A stretch of 16,848 nt of DNA from Desulfobacteraceae bacterium (lineage in GTDB: Bacteria; Desulfobacterota; Desulfobacteria; Desulfobacterales; SURF-15): NCBI GenBank assembly GCA_003599475.1, contig QZKK01000104.1, positions 1-16,848 of the forward strand. Direction: 5' to 3'. Below the pieces are notes generated by a model. The model worked only from the letters and a program-made list of their open reading frames with translations. It was not told the DNA's origin and searched no databases. Below, piece by piece: positions 6,921-14,300 of the stretch. The number at the start of each line of letters is the position of its first letter. The stretch's first letter is position 1. A program made the position numbers and the translations under genes.

Positions 6921-7448
6921 TCAGAGGAGGCTGGCTCCGGTACTGCCCAACGCTTGCCGGCAGTCGATCTCGATATCTTTCAGCAGCCTTCCTTCCCAGA
7001 CAACGAGGCGAGCGACCAGGGCATTGAGTATTTTCGGCAGCTCGTCCGGAAACTGCTCCATCGCCTTTAAAAACCTTTCCCGCGAAAGAACGAGGCACTC
7101 CATATCGGTCTCCGCAACGAGGGAAAAAAGTCTCCTGAGCTTTCCAATCAGGGCAAACCCGCCGATGAACATTCCGGAATCGATTCCCTTGATAATGTTT
7201 TCGCCGTTATCGCTGCGTCGGGTCAACCGGGCTTTTCCGGAAATGATGAAGAAGGCCAGTCCGTCATCTTCCCCCTGAGAAAAGAGGGATTCCCCTGTCC
7301 GGAACTTTTCACGGGAGCACAGGTAGGCAAGCACTTTCAGGACCTCGATCGAAAGCGCCGAAAAAAAATAATTGTCCCTCAGCATATCCAGATTCTCCTG
7401 AAATTCGCATGTCAGGCAGCCATCATGTCTTTCCTCCGATGAGTTCAT
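6921..7448 (-). CDS. Cyclic-nucleotide-binding-domain protein without DNA-binding domain
   Basis: A 175-residue protein with one CRP-like beta-barrel sensor domain at about residues 27-135. Recognisable parts are REKFRTGESLFSQGEDDGLA (47-65), FFIISGKARLTRR (66-78) and the C-helix. A C-terminal helix follows but no helix-turn-helix, so it is not a transcription factor by itself. The phosphate-binding cassette is altered: where CRP has FIGE this has FIGG (94-97), losing the ribose-contacting glutamate. The arginine is kept (R106) but its serine neighbour is leucine. It may bind another ligand or none. CLTC (11-14) near the N-terminus could bind metal. AAAGGA precedes the ATG, and the gene overlaps the exporter's end by 26 bases, so it probably regulates or reports on the exporter. 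Confidence 0.88.
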   Translation of the reverse strand: MNSSEERHDGCLTCEFQENLDMLRDNYFFSALSIEVLKVLAYLCSREKFRTGESLFSQGEDDGLAFFIISGKARLTRRSDNGENIIKGIDSGMFIGGFALIGKLRRLFSLVAETDMECLVLSRERFLKAMEQFPDELPKILNALVARLVVWEGRLLKDIEIDCRQALGSTGASLL

Positions 7449-9939
7449 ACAGCATTCCTTTCTTGGACAGCAGTTCGTTGAAATTCCCCATTTCGACGAT
7501 TTTTCCCGCCTTCATGACGGCAATCTTGTCGTAGTTTTTGATGATGTCCAGGCGATGAACAACCGCAATCAGAGTGCTGTTGCCTTTCCATTGGGTCTCC
7601 AGCAGACTCTGGATGCGCGCCTGGGAGTTATTGTCCAACGCGGAAGTCGCTTCATCCATGATCAAGATCCGCGGGTTTTTCAAAAATACGCGGGCGATGG
7701 CAAGCTTCTGCCGCTGGCCGCCCGACAATTTGTCCCCTTTGCTTCCCACCTGAAACTGCATACCGATTTCAACGATGGTCTCTAGCAGGTCTTCTTCGAT
7801 GAGCAGGTGGATGATGCTTTGATAGATTTTGTCCTGTGCCTTCGGTTGATTTGTCTTGGTTCTGCCGAAGAAGATATTGTTCAGTATGGTCTGTGAATAG
7901 ATGTATTGCTCCGCCTCGAAGAAAGAGAATGCCTCCGGATCGTCCCGGATGATCTTCTCTCTGAACAGAACCCTCCCCTCCAGGATCAATCGTTCCAGCA
8001 TGGTTGGAAATCCGACCATTTTATGCCTTCCGGGCGTAAATCTCAGTGCGAGCTCAAGAAGCAGGCGGGTGCCTTCGGAAGAAATCTGGTGCAGCTTCTT
8101 TCTTTTGAGCTCTTCGGACACCCCTTTGTAGGTTTCCAATGCGTCGATTGCAATCGGGCTCTGCTGGAAGAACAGCTCATCCGGCGGCATGTTGCCCAGA
8201 ATATCCACGGTCTGTCGGGTCAGTTCAGCCCCAAGCGTCAAAAGGGGCCTCATCAGGTCCACCTTGTCTAAAAATTCCAGAAAGTAGGTGTTCTTCGTAA
8301 GGTTTTCCTGCCGGAAGGTGTCTTTCCTGGGGCTTCCGAAGGTGATATTTTCGGCGATGTCGGAGAAATAGAGGTATTTCTCCTGATGATAGAATTCCAC
8401 ATAATCGGAGAGAACCTTTTCGAAATCCTGCTGAAAGTATCTCCGGACCCGGATGATGGCGGAAACCAGTTCATCGTGCTGATTGTGCACCAGGATGGTA
8501 TTGAGCCCGAACCTGAGGACATCCAGGAACACACCGGTCTGCTGGAGAACGGAGATGATGTCGTCCCGGTTCGGGAGCGCGGAATCGCCTCCGGCGGAGT
8601 TTCCCGACTGCCTGGCCAGGCAGGAATAGAGGAGATTCTCTTCGATCGTACCATCGAAGATAAACGGAGATTGGGAGACAAAGCCGATATTCTGAACGAT
8701 ATCCATCTTCGACAATTCGGAAACCTCTTTTTCTCCGATCTTGACGGATCCTCCCGTATACTTTAAGAGCTGGCCGATGCACAAGGCGAGCGTGCTTTTT
8801 CCGCTTCCGGAAAAACCGACCAAGGCCAGGTGCTCTCCCTGTTTTAAGGAGAGATTGATGTCCCGGAGGAGCTGTATTCCGCTATCGGTCACGAAAGACA
8901 GATCTTTGGTTTCGATCCGGCCCTCCAGATCGAGAGGTTTTCTTCCATCCGGCACGATCGCATGCTCCGGAAAGGCATGGAAATATTCCATGGTGCGCTT
9001 GTAGGTGACCGCTGCATCCTGGTAAAGCTGATAGAATTCGATCAGCTCCTTCCATGGCGTGAACAGCTTTTCCTGCGCCGACAGAAACGCCACCAGAGCG
9101 CCGAGTTCGAGTCGTCCGTTCATGGCCAGATAGCCGCCGAGAATGAAAATGAGAAACGGACTCAAGTTGTTGAAGAAGTTGTTCGAAACCTTTACGGCCT
9201 GGCGATAGAGTATCCAGACCAGCCGGATTTTGAAAAGCTTCTCCACCATCTTGTCGAACTTTCGATTCTCGATCCGGTATGCACCGTTTCCGTGAACCTC
9301 ATGGATTCCGGTGACTGCTTCGGCGATCTTGTTGGAGATGGTGCGGGTGGCGTCCACTCGCTTCTTGTTGGCCTTGTTGGCCCTCTTTTGAAGCTGCGGC
9401 AGAAGCAGCGTGACCGCCGGATAAATGGAGAGCGATACGATTGCAAGAAGCCAGTTCAACCAGATCAGATAAGCGGCAAAAGCCAGCAATGTCAGGATGT
9501 TTGTCACCGGGGCGGAAACGGCTTGGCCGACAAAGGTTCCGGAACTGGCCAGCTCCGAGACAAGGGCCGAGACAACCATGCCCGGCTGTGTTTTTCGAAA
9601 GAAATTGATCGGCAGGGTCAGGATATGATGATAGAGAGCCTTGCGCATTTCCGCCAGTGCCCGCTCGCCGATGAGCGATTCGAGATAGGTGATCAGGAAT
9701 TTGAGCCCTCCGGAGGCGACCACGGCGGCCAGATATATTCCGGAATAGAGCAGGAGCAGATCGATTTTTCTAAGAAAAATCGCCTGATTGACGATTCTTT
9801 TCTGCATTTCCAGAGGAAGGACCCTGGCAAATACCGTAATCAGGATGATTCCGATCAGCAGAAACTGGAGTTTGACATCTCCGGAAAAAATCCATGAAAA
9901 AAGAGAACGATCGACAACGGGGGTATCGTTCTTTTTCAT
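7423..9939 (-). CDS. ABC exporter half-transporter with large insert in the nucleotide-binding domain
   Basis: An 838-residue fused membrane and ATPase protein, expected to dimerise in the inner membrane. A six-helix type IV exporter domain spans about residues 20-300. The ATPase has Walker A GFSGSGKST (375-383) and Q-loop FVSQSPFIFDGT (420-431). The signature LSGGQ (738-742), Walker B ILIMDEA (758-764) and H-loop VVHRL (793-797) are also intact. Q-loop to signature is normally about 60-70 residues; here it is about 315. The extra part holds two further Q-loop-like stretches, KYLYFSDIAENITFGSP (521-537) and QYIYSQTILNNIFFGR (678-693), each followed by helical sequence. ATG 9939 is preferred over TTG 9966 because AAAGGG lies nine bases before it. 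Only one complete set of catalytic motifs exists. I recall related long exporters in other Proteobacteria, so it is probably a real family rather than a rearranged gene. Substrate unknown. Confidence 0.92.
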   Translation of the reverse strand: MKKNDTPVVDRSLFSWIFSGDVKLQFLLIGIILITVFARVLPLEMQKRIVNQAIFLRKIDLLLLYSGIYLAAVVASGGLKFLITYLESLIGERALAEMRKALYHHILTLPINFFRKTQPGMVVSALVSELASSGTFVGQAVSAPVTNILTLLAFAAYLIWLNWLLAIVSLSIYPAVTLLLPQLQKRANKANKKRVDATRTISNKIAEAVTGIHEVHGNGAYRIENRKFDKMVEKLFKIRLVWILYRQAVKVSNNFFNNLSPFLIFILGGYLAMNGRLELGALVAFLSAQEKLFTPWKELIEFYQLYQDAAVTYKRTMEYFHAFPEHAIVPDGRKPLDLEGRIETKDLSFVTDSGIQLLRDINLSLKQGEHLALVGFSGSGKSTLALCIGQLLKYTGGSVKIGEKEVSELSKMDIVQNIGFVSQSPFIFDGTIEENLLYSCLARQSGNSAGGDSALPNRDDIISVLQQTGVFLDVLRFGLNTILVHNQHDELVSAIIRVRRYFQQDFEKVLSDYVEFYHQEKYLYFSDIAENITFGSPRKDTFRQENLTKNTYFLEFLDKVDLMRPLLTLGAELTRQTVDILGNMPPDELFFQQSPIAIDALETYKGVSEELKRKKLHQISSEGTRLLLELALRFTPGRHKMVGFPTMLERLILEGRVLFREKIIRDDPEAFSFFEAEQYIYSQTILNNIFFGRTKTNQPKAQDKIYQSIIHLLIEEDLLETIVEIGMQFQVGSKGDKLSGGQRQKLAIARVFLKNPRILIMDEATSALDNNSQARIQSLLETQWKGNSTLIAVVHRLDIIKNYDKIAVMKAGKIVEMGNFNELLSKKGMLYELIGGKT

Positions 9940-10019
9940 AATTCGATTCCCTTTGTTATAGCTCAAAGCTCAAAGCCTGCAGGACTTAAGGACGCGCATC
10001 ATGCGGCGCGCATCAGGGT

Positions 10020-11477
10020 TTAAAGAAGCTTTACCACCACCAGGGTGATATCGTCTTCCTGTTTCGCTTCGCCCTGGAAGGATTCGACGGCATCGAGGAC
10101 GGCTATCTTTATCCCGGCTGCGCTTTCAGCCGAATGGTCCCGGATGATTTGGAGGAATCTTCGATGGCCGAAAATCTCTCCCTTATGATTTCTCGTCTCC
10201 CAAATTCCATCGGTGCCGATGGCCATGATGCTTCCGGGCTTCCACCCCTGCCGGCTGTTTTCATGAAAAGTCAGGTTGTCGAAAACACCCAGGGCGGTGC
10301 CTTCTCCGGATAGTTCTTCGAACGTTTCCCGGGTCGGGTCGTATAGGATTGCCGGATCGTGTCCGGCCCGAACCCACCGGAGAGTTTTTTGCAGCGGATC
10401 GATCACCGTGAAAAATACCGTCAGGAACCGGCCGGTTTCGGAGCTGTCCCTGGCAAGAAACCGGTTTACGTTATCGAGCAATTCTGCGGAGCTTCCATAA
10501 TGATAGGCACCGAAACGGATGAATGCGCGCGCCGTTGTCATCTGCAGTGCGGCACCGATTCCATGACCCGCTGCATCGGCGACAACGATCCCGAGACGCC
10601 CGTCAGGCATGGGAAAGTAGTCGAAATAATCTCCGCCGGTCTGATCGCAGTACTTGCTGAAGCCGGCGACATCCAGGCCGGGCACCTCCGGGGGATCCTT
10701 GGGCAGGAGGCTCAACTGGACTTCCTCGGCCAGTTTCAATTCGGTCAGAAGCTGGATTCGGTGCCGGAGACCGCCGATCATGGCGTTGGTATGCCCGGCG
10801 ATGATTCCGAACTCGTCGTTGGTTGCAACCGGCACCAGTCTGGACAAATCCCCCGAGCTCACCCTTTCCAGCACACCGGTTTCGTTTTCAAACAGCAGCT
10901 TGAGGTTCCTCGAATAGGAAAGAATCAGGTTGACCACATAGGCCAGCAGGATTGCCATGATAAAGAAAATTTCATGGATCACCGATGCTTTCGCCGCTTC
11001 GATGGAGGCCGCATCTACCTGCTGCTGGAGCCAGAAAAAATCGCGCGAGACGGCAAGGCCGATGACGAGCGTGACAAACAGAGTGGCCGTAAAAGCCACA
11101 AGGCTGAACTTTCGAGTCAGGGGATAGAGCCGCTGCGGGAGCTTGGTCAGAGGGGCTCCTGCAACGGCATCCCTGATAACGGCTCGTTCCCGGTTGAGAG
11201 ACATGTCCAGGGCGAGGAAAAAACCGATGATCAGACAACCGAAAATCAAAGTCAATGCGCTGTGGAGCGGAAAACCCCATAAAACCCAGTTGCCCGTTGC
11301 GGCGAAAAATCCGGCCAGCAGCACGAGGGAAAGTTCCATATAGAATTGACGTACGGCTTGCCGGGTTAGCGGAGCCGCCGCAACGAAGCGCCGTTCTATC
11401 GACGGGTGCAGGATCCGCAAGAAGGCAGCCGGAATCAAAAGCGTTACCCCCAGGGTCACGGGGGGCAGTGTCTCCAT
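10020..11477 (-). CDS. Membrane-bound HAMP/PP2C serine phosphatase (SpoIIE/RsbU-like)
   Basis: A 485-residue sensor phosphatase, expected to dephosphorylate the STAS protein of the same operon. About five hydrophobic segments lie at 5-22, 46-66, 70-92, 125-145 and 168-187. A HAMP domain (about 188-240) comes next, then a linker helix with LAEEVQLSLLP (249-259) typical of SpoIIE-type enzymes. The PP2C domain (270-485) has metal-binding residues in QTGGDYFDYF (279-288), VADAAGHGIG (299-308), GTDGIWE (421-427) and EDDITLVVV (474-482). The region between the last two helices could sense a periplasmic or membrane signal but is short. ATG 11477 has no good ribosome site. Six bases upstream a 21-codon ORF ends in the same frame. 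The stop is 80 bases from the exporter's start, with no clear terminator. Confidence 0.92.
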   Translation of the reverse strand: METLPPVTLGVTLLIPAAFLRILHPSIERRFVAAAPLTRQAVRQFYMELSLVLLAGFFAATGNWVLWGFPLHSALTLIFGCLIIGFFLALDMSLNRERAVIRDAVAGAPLTKLPQRLYPLTRKFSLVAFTATLFVTLVIGLAVSRDFFWLQQQVDAASIEAAKASVIHEIFFIMAILLAYVVNLILSYSRNLKLLFENETGVLERVSSGDLSRLVPVATNDEFGIIAGHTNAMIGGLRHRIQLLTELKLAEEVQLSLLPKDPPEVPGLDVAGFSKYCDQTGGDYFDYFPMPDGRLGIVVADAAGHGIGAALQMTTARAFIRFGAYHYGSSAELLDNVNRFLARDSSETGRFLTVFFTVIDPLQKTLRWVRAGHDPAILYDPTRETFEELSGEGTALGVFDNLTFHENSRQGWKPGSIMAIGTDGIWETRNHKGEIFGHRRFLQIIRDHSAESAAGIKIAVLDAVESFQGEAKQEDDITLVVVKLL

Positions 11478-11483
11478 GAACGG

Positions 11484-11549
11484 TCAGACCTGCCCGCCGT
11501 AGATCGTCAGCACGAGTGCCGCAAAAAGATAGTGAAGCGTAATGCGCAT
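11484..11549 (-). CDS. Possible 21-residue hydrophobic leader peptide
   Basis: An ATG at 11549 preceded by GGGGAG and AGGA opens a 21-codon frame that begins MRITLHYLFAALVL and ends IYGGQV before TGA (11484-11486). It could form one transmembrane helix. It is in the same frame as the phosphatase, whose ATG lies only two sense codons after the TGA. Its ribosome site is better than that of the phosphatase itself. It may be a coupling leader, a real small membrane protein, or an N-terminal extension cut by a stop codon. Without homologues the choice cannot be made. Confidence 0.4.
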   Translation of the reverse strand: MRITLHYLFAALVLTIYGGQV

Positions 11550-11619
11550 CTGTCCTGTTCTCCCCGGAAAATATTTTCTGCTCTCGTTCAAGAGATCTTT
11601 TTCCCCTGTGACATCGTAT

Positions 11620-11647
11620 TCTATAGTATAAACGAAAATAGAATCAA
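11620..11647 (-). promoter_or_regulatory. Possible promoter of the phosphatase-exporter operon
   Basis: On the minus strand TTGATT (11647-11642), a 16-base spacer and TATAGA (11625-11620) resemble sigma70 boxes in an AT-rich patch. Transcription would begin near 11613, about 60 bases before the small leader ORF. Confidence 0.35.
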
Positions 11648-11671
11648 ATGCCTGCATCAATTGTTTTCTCC

Positions 11672-11700
11672 TTGATCCTGAGGGGTTTTTTCCCTACATT
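11672..11700 (+). promoter_or_regulatory. Possible promoter immediately upstream of the methyltransferase
   Basis: TTGATC (11672-11677), a 17-base spacer and TACATT (11695-11700) fit sigma70 spacing. Transcription would start near 11706-11709, at the ATG of the following gene, which would make that mRNA leaderless. Confidence 0.3.
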
Positions 11701-11708
11701 AGAACGTC

Positions 11709-12455
11709 ATGGGATACGTCTTCGACTTTCAGGATGCCAAAAGATTCGAACAATGGATGGATCAGCGGCAGAACAGGTCTGTTGCCGAGAAGGAATTCCG
11801 GCTGATGATCGATCTGCTCAATCCCCTGCCCGGCAAAACGATCCTCGATATCGGCTGCGGAATCGGATCGAACTTTTTTCCGCTCTTAAGCGAAGGCCTT
11901 CAGGTAACAGGCCTCGATGCATCCCCGTATATGATCGATATTGCGGTGAAAAAGACTGGAGGTCGTGTGGATGTTCACCGCGGGTATGCCGAGGAGCTGC
12001 CCTTTGACGACAACACCTTCAATTACGCGTGCATGACGACCACCCTGGAGTTTGTCGAGGATCCGAAGAAGGCGCTGGAAGAAGCCTGCAGGGTAACCCG
12101 GGATCGAATCTACATCGGTATTCTGAACCGCTACGCCATCAACAGCGTTCAGCTTCGAGTCAAAGGCATATTTACCAGAAGCCTCTACAACCGTGCGCGG
12201 TTTTTCAGCCTCTGGGAGGTGAAAAGGATACTCCGATCGATCCTCGGCGACGTGCCGATTTCCTGGCGGACTCTCTGTCAGATGCCGGAGTGCTTCGGAG
12301 AAACGGGGGATAAAATCGGCAGATCCAATGTTGTCCGGAGATGTCCCTTCGGGGCCATCGTCGGGATCGTGGCTTCTTTAGTGCCCAGATACAAGACGAC
12401 TCCGCTGCCGCTTCAGATTTCACCGAAAAGGAGAACCGGGGAAGCAAGCGGCTGA
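11709..12455 (+). CDS. Class I SAM-dependent methyltransferase
   Basis: A 248-residue soluble enzyme of the Methyltransf_11 type. SAM motif I is TILDIGCGIG (44-53), the acidic residue at the end of strand 2 is D70 in VTGLDASPYMI, and AEELPFDDNTFNYACMTTTL (94-113) covers motifs II and III. The C-terminal half (from about 150) is not conserved in a way that reveals the substrate. No Shine-Dalgarno precedes the ATG, and no alternative in-frame start lies before the conserved N-terminal helix. Convergent with the acetyltransferase gene 27 bases downstream, with no visible terminator between them. Lipid, quinone or small-molecule methylation are all possible. Confidence 0.87.
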   Translation: MGYVFDFQDAKRFEQWMDQRQNRSVAEKEFRLMIDLLNPLPGKTILDIGCGIGSNFFPLLSEGLQVTGLDASPYMIDIAVKKTGGRVDVHRGYAEELPFDDNTFNYACMTTTLEFVEDPKKALEEACRVTRDRIYIGILNRYAINSVQLRVKGIFTRSLYNRARFFSLWEVKRILRSILGDVPISWRTLCQMPECFGETGDKIGRSNVVRRCPFGAIVGIVASLVPRYKTTPLPLQISPKRRTGEASG

Positions 12456-12482
12456 TAAAAGCATTTCGCTGCATCCGGTTGG

Positions 12483-13046
12483 TTACACAAAAGGTGGATT
12501 CGAATTTCCGCTGCATTCCCGCCGACGCGTGCCCGGTAAATTGGCAAGAACAACGGAGGTCTCCACCTGACGGTCCGGAATCGACCAGTATTTTCTAAGA
12601 AGCCGATTTTTTTCTTCATCCGGCACCCGGGCGTATCCGTTTCTTTCATAAAACGATATCGCCCAGGAAGCCGCAGCCCAGGTGCCGATCAGCACGGGTT
12701 TTTCCGTCATGCTTTCCAGATGCCGGAGCAGCCGGGTTCCGGCTCCCATCCGCTGGGCGTGCGTGCGGGTGTAGGCATGCCGGATGAGGGTGACATCGCC
12801 CTTGTCCTGAATCCCCATGATCCCGAGGAGCACTTTGTCTTTTTCCAAGCCCCAAAAGAAAATCCCGTTTGCGATTTCTTTTTCAAGCTCTTCAGAAGGC
12901 ATATACGGGTCCTTCCAGCGGTCCTGCGGGATGACCCCCCTGTAAGCCTCGGCCGCATCGTTGATGATCTCCAGCATCGCATCGAAATCCGATCTTGTGC
13001 ATTCCCGTATCAATTCTTTCCTCCCGTTTTCAACCGACTTGCACAT
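12483..13046 (-). CDS. GNAT-family N-acetyltransferase
   Basis: A 187-residue acetyl-CoA-dependent transferase. The N-terminal half has IRECTRSDFDAMLEIINDAA (13-32), the usual first strand and helix. The acetyl-CoA loop appears as RTHAQRMGAGTRLLRHL (93-109), a version of Q/R-x2-G-x-G/A. ISFYERNGYARV (129-140) is the typical strand 6-7 region. The C-terminal tail beyond about residue 160 is polar and variable. Substrate unknown. It lies downstream of the GntR-type gene on the same strand, 139 bases apart and behind a weak terminator, so shared transcription is uncertain. Confidence 0.87.
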   Translation of the reverse strand: MCKSVENGRKELIRECTRSDFDAMLEIINDAAEAYRGVIPQDRWKDPYMPSEELEKEIANGIFFWGLEKDKVLLGIMGIQDKGDVTLIRHAYTRTHAQRMGAGTRLLRHLESMTEKPVLIGTWAAASWAISFYERNGYARVPDEEKNRLLRKYWSIPDRQVETSVVLANLPGTRRRECSGNSNPPFV

Positions 13047-13123
13047 GCTGCAGATTGCCTTTTACCGGGAATGGATTTAACATACGGTACGCTTTCGATG
13101 CAACAAAATGAGGTTGTTCCTGG

Positions 13124-13158
13124 AAAAAAAGATAGAACCGCCTCGTCAATAAGGGCGG
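13124..13158 (-). terminator. Possible weak terminator after the GntR-type gene
   Basis: On the minus strand CCGCC and GGCGG (13158-13154 and 13142-13138) form a five-base stem with an 11-base loop, followed after a few bases by a seven-base T run. The stem is short, so termination would be partial. Confidence 0.3.
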
Positions 13159-13185
13159 GGACTATGCCATCCGGAAAGTGGAGAT

Positions 13186-13860
13186 TTACGGCGCTTCCCG
13201 CTGATTATCCGGTTTCAGCAAGCCCTCATTCATGACTCGCCGGATTTGCGCCTGCATCCCGCGGTTATGCTGCTGCAGCGCCTTTTCGGCCTTTTCGGGG
13301 TCCCCGGACTTGAGTGCTTCCAGGATTCTTTTATGCTCCTCGTATCCTCTCGAAAGCGTCGGTTTGGACAGCGGGACGAGCGGCCGCATCTTGTTTTTGA
13401 TCGATTCCAGAATTTCCTGAAGAAATGGATTTCCACACGCTTCATAGATCATCGCATGAAACGTGAAGTCCAGTTTGGAATAGCCGATCGGATCGCCTGC
13501 CTCGACGACCTTTCGGAGGGCTTCGATGCATTTTTCCATTTTCCTGATCATTCCGCCATCCATGTTCGCGGCGGCCAGCCTGCCGGCAAGCCCTTCCAAA
13601 ACCTCCCGCACCTGATAGAGGTGGAGCGCCATCGGCAGGGTCATTTCGACCATGAATACCCCGCGATTGGGGATGTTTGTGATCAGACCCTCCTGTTCCA
13701 GGCGCCGGACCGCCTCCCAGATCGGGGTACGGCTCACGCCCAACTCCTTGGCAAGCTCTTCGACATTGAGCCTCGATCCGGGGCTGAACCGATAGTTTGC
13801 GATCATCTCCTTCAATGCCCGGTATGCCTGGCTGCTCAGCATTTCTTTTTTGATTTGCAT
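13186..13860 (-). CDS. GntR-family regulator, FadR/FCD type
   Basis: A 224-residue ligand-responsive DNA-binding protein. The N-terminal winged helix covers about residues 8-72 (SPGSRLNVEELAKELGVSRT, then WEAVRRLEQEGLITNIPNRGVFM). The C-terminal FCD domain covers about 80-210. Its likely metal ligands are an Asp and His in KLDFTFHAMIYEACGN, a His in EEHKRILEAL and a His in QQHNRGM. FCD regulators respond to organic acids and usually control neighbouring catabolic or uptake genes. ATG 13860 is chosen because GGAG lies six bases upstream; a TTG at 13872 would remove that site. A perfect palindrome lies 55 bases upstream, so autoregulation is likely. The divergent substrate-binding gene is the natural second target. 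Confidence 0.92.
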   Translation of the reverse strand: MQIKKEMLSSQAYRALKEMIANYRFSPGSRLNVEELAKELGVSRTPIWEAVRRLEQEGLITNIPNRGVFMVEMTLPMALHLYQVREVLEGLAGRLAAANMDGGMIRKMEKCIEALRKVVEAGDPIGYSKLDFTFHAMIYEACGNPFLQEILESIKNKMRPLVPLSKPTLSRGYEEHKRILEALKSGDPEKAEKALQQHNRGMQAQIRRVMNEGLLKPDNQREAP

Positions 13861-13914
13861 CTGCTTCTCCAAGCCGCACTTTCCATGGAATCCGGAAGGT
13901 TGTCAAGAAGTTTA

Positions 13915-13934
13915 TCATGAAATATATTTCATGA
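13915..13934. promoter_or_regulatory. Perfect 20-base palindrome, probable GntR-type operator
   Basis: TCATGAAATATATTTCATGA is its own reverse complement. On the minus strand it sits eight bases upstream of a consensus TTGACA (13906-13901) that may be the -35 box of the regulator gene. On the plus strand a possible promoter follows (TTGCTT 13940-13945, 17 bases, TAAAAG 13963-13968). The position between divergent genes fits autoregulation plus control of the uptake gene. The protein-site pairing is inferred from position. Confidence 0.65.
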
Positions 13935-14300
13935 AACATTTGCTTTTTCCAAAAAAAGGGAATAAAAGAAATTCTGAAAACGCCGGCTGCAAGTGCCGGA
14001 GTGTCGAACAGCTTACCGGAGCGGGACCCGCCATTTTTATATCGGCCCAGTCCCGCCGCTCGATTTCCGGCTGTGCCGGCCGGAAAAACTGAATCCGTGC
14101 TTTCCGTGAAAAAAGGGGCTTTGACCTTCTTTTCCAGTCGTTATCGACCGTTGATAACGGGATATCTCCAGACCATTTTCGATCTGTTTGCCGTTTGAAA
14201 AGCCCCTCCCTGACGTGATGCCGGGAAAACATAGGGCCCGAAAGGCCGGGATACGTCTCGGCCGAATACTTATAACCCATGATCAAGAAGGAGGTATCAG
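13935..14300 (+). other. Gene-free leader of the substrate-binding gene
   Basis: No coding region with a ribosome site is seen in these 366 bases. They contain a possible promoter next to the palindrome and a 7-base inverted repeat, CGTTATC (14139-14145) with GATAACG (14153-14159). A small GGCC hairpin lies near 14235. AAGGAGGT (14288-14295), five bases before the ATG at 14301, is the best ribosome site in the window. If transcription starts near the palindrome the mRNA leader exceeds 300 bases. Confidence 0.45.

Noticed and set aside
6784..7278. Plus-strand frame opposite the cyclic-nucleotide-domain gene
   Set aside because: Serine/arginine-rich shadow; no ribosome site, and the minus frame has a clear domain.
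8962..9897. Plus-strand frame of 311 codons opposite the exporter
   Set aside because: Mirror frame of a well-supported ABC gene; no recognisable motif.
10359..11282. Plus-strand frame of 307 codons opposite the phosphatase
   Set aside because: Mirror frame, rich in Q, E and G without motifs.
11484..11486. Selenocysteine reading of the TGA before the phosphatase ATG
   Set aside because: No cysteine/selenocysteine is known at the N-terminus of this family, no SECIS-like stem was evident by eye, and a plain ATG follows two codons later.
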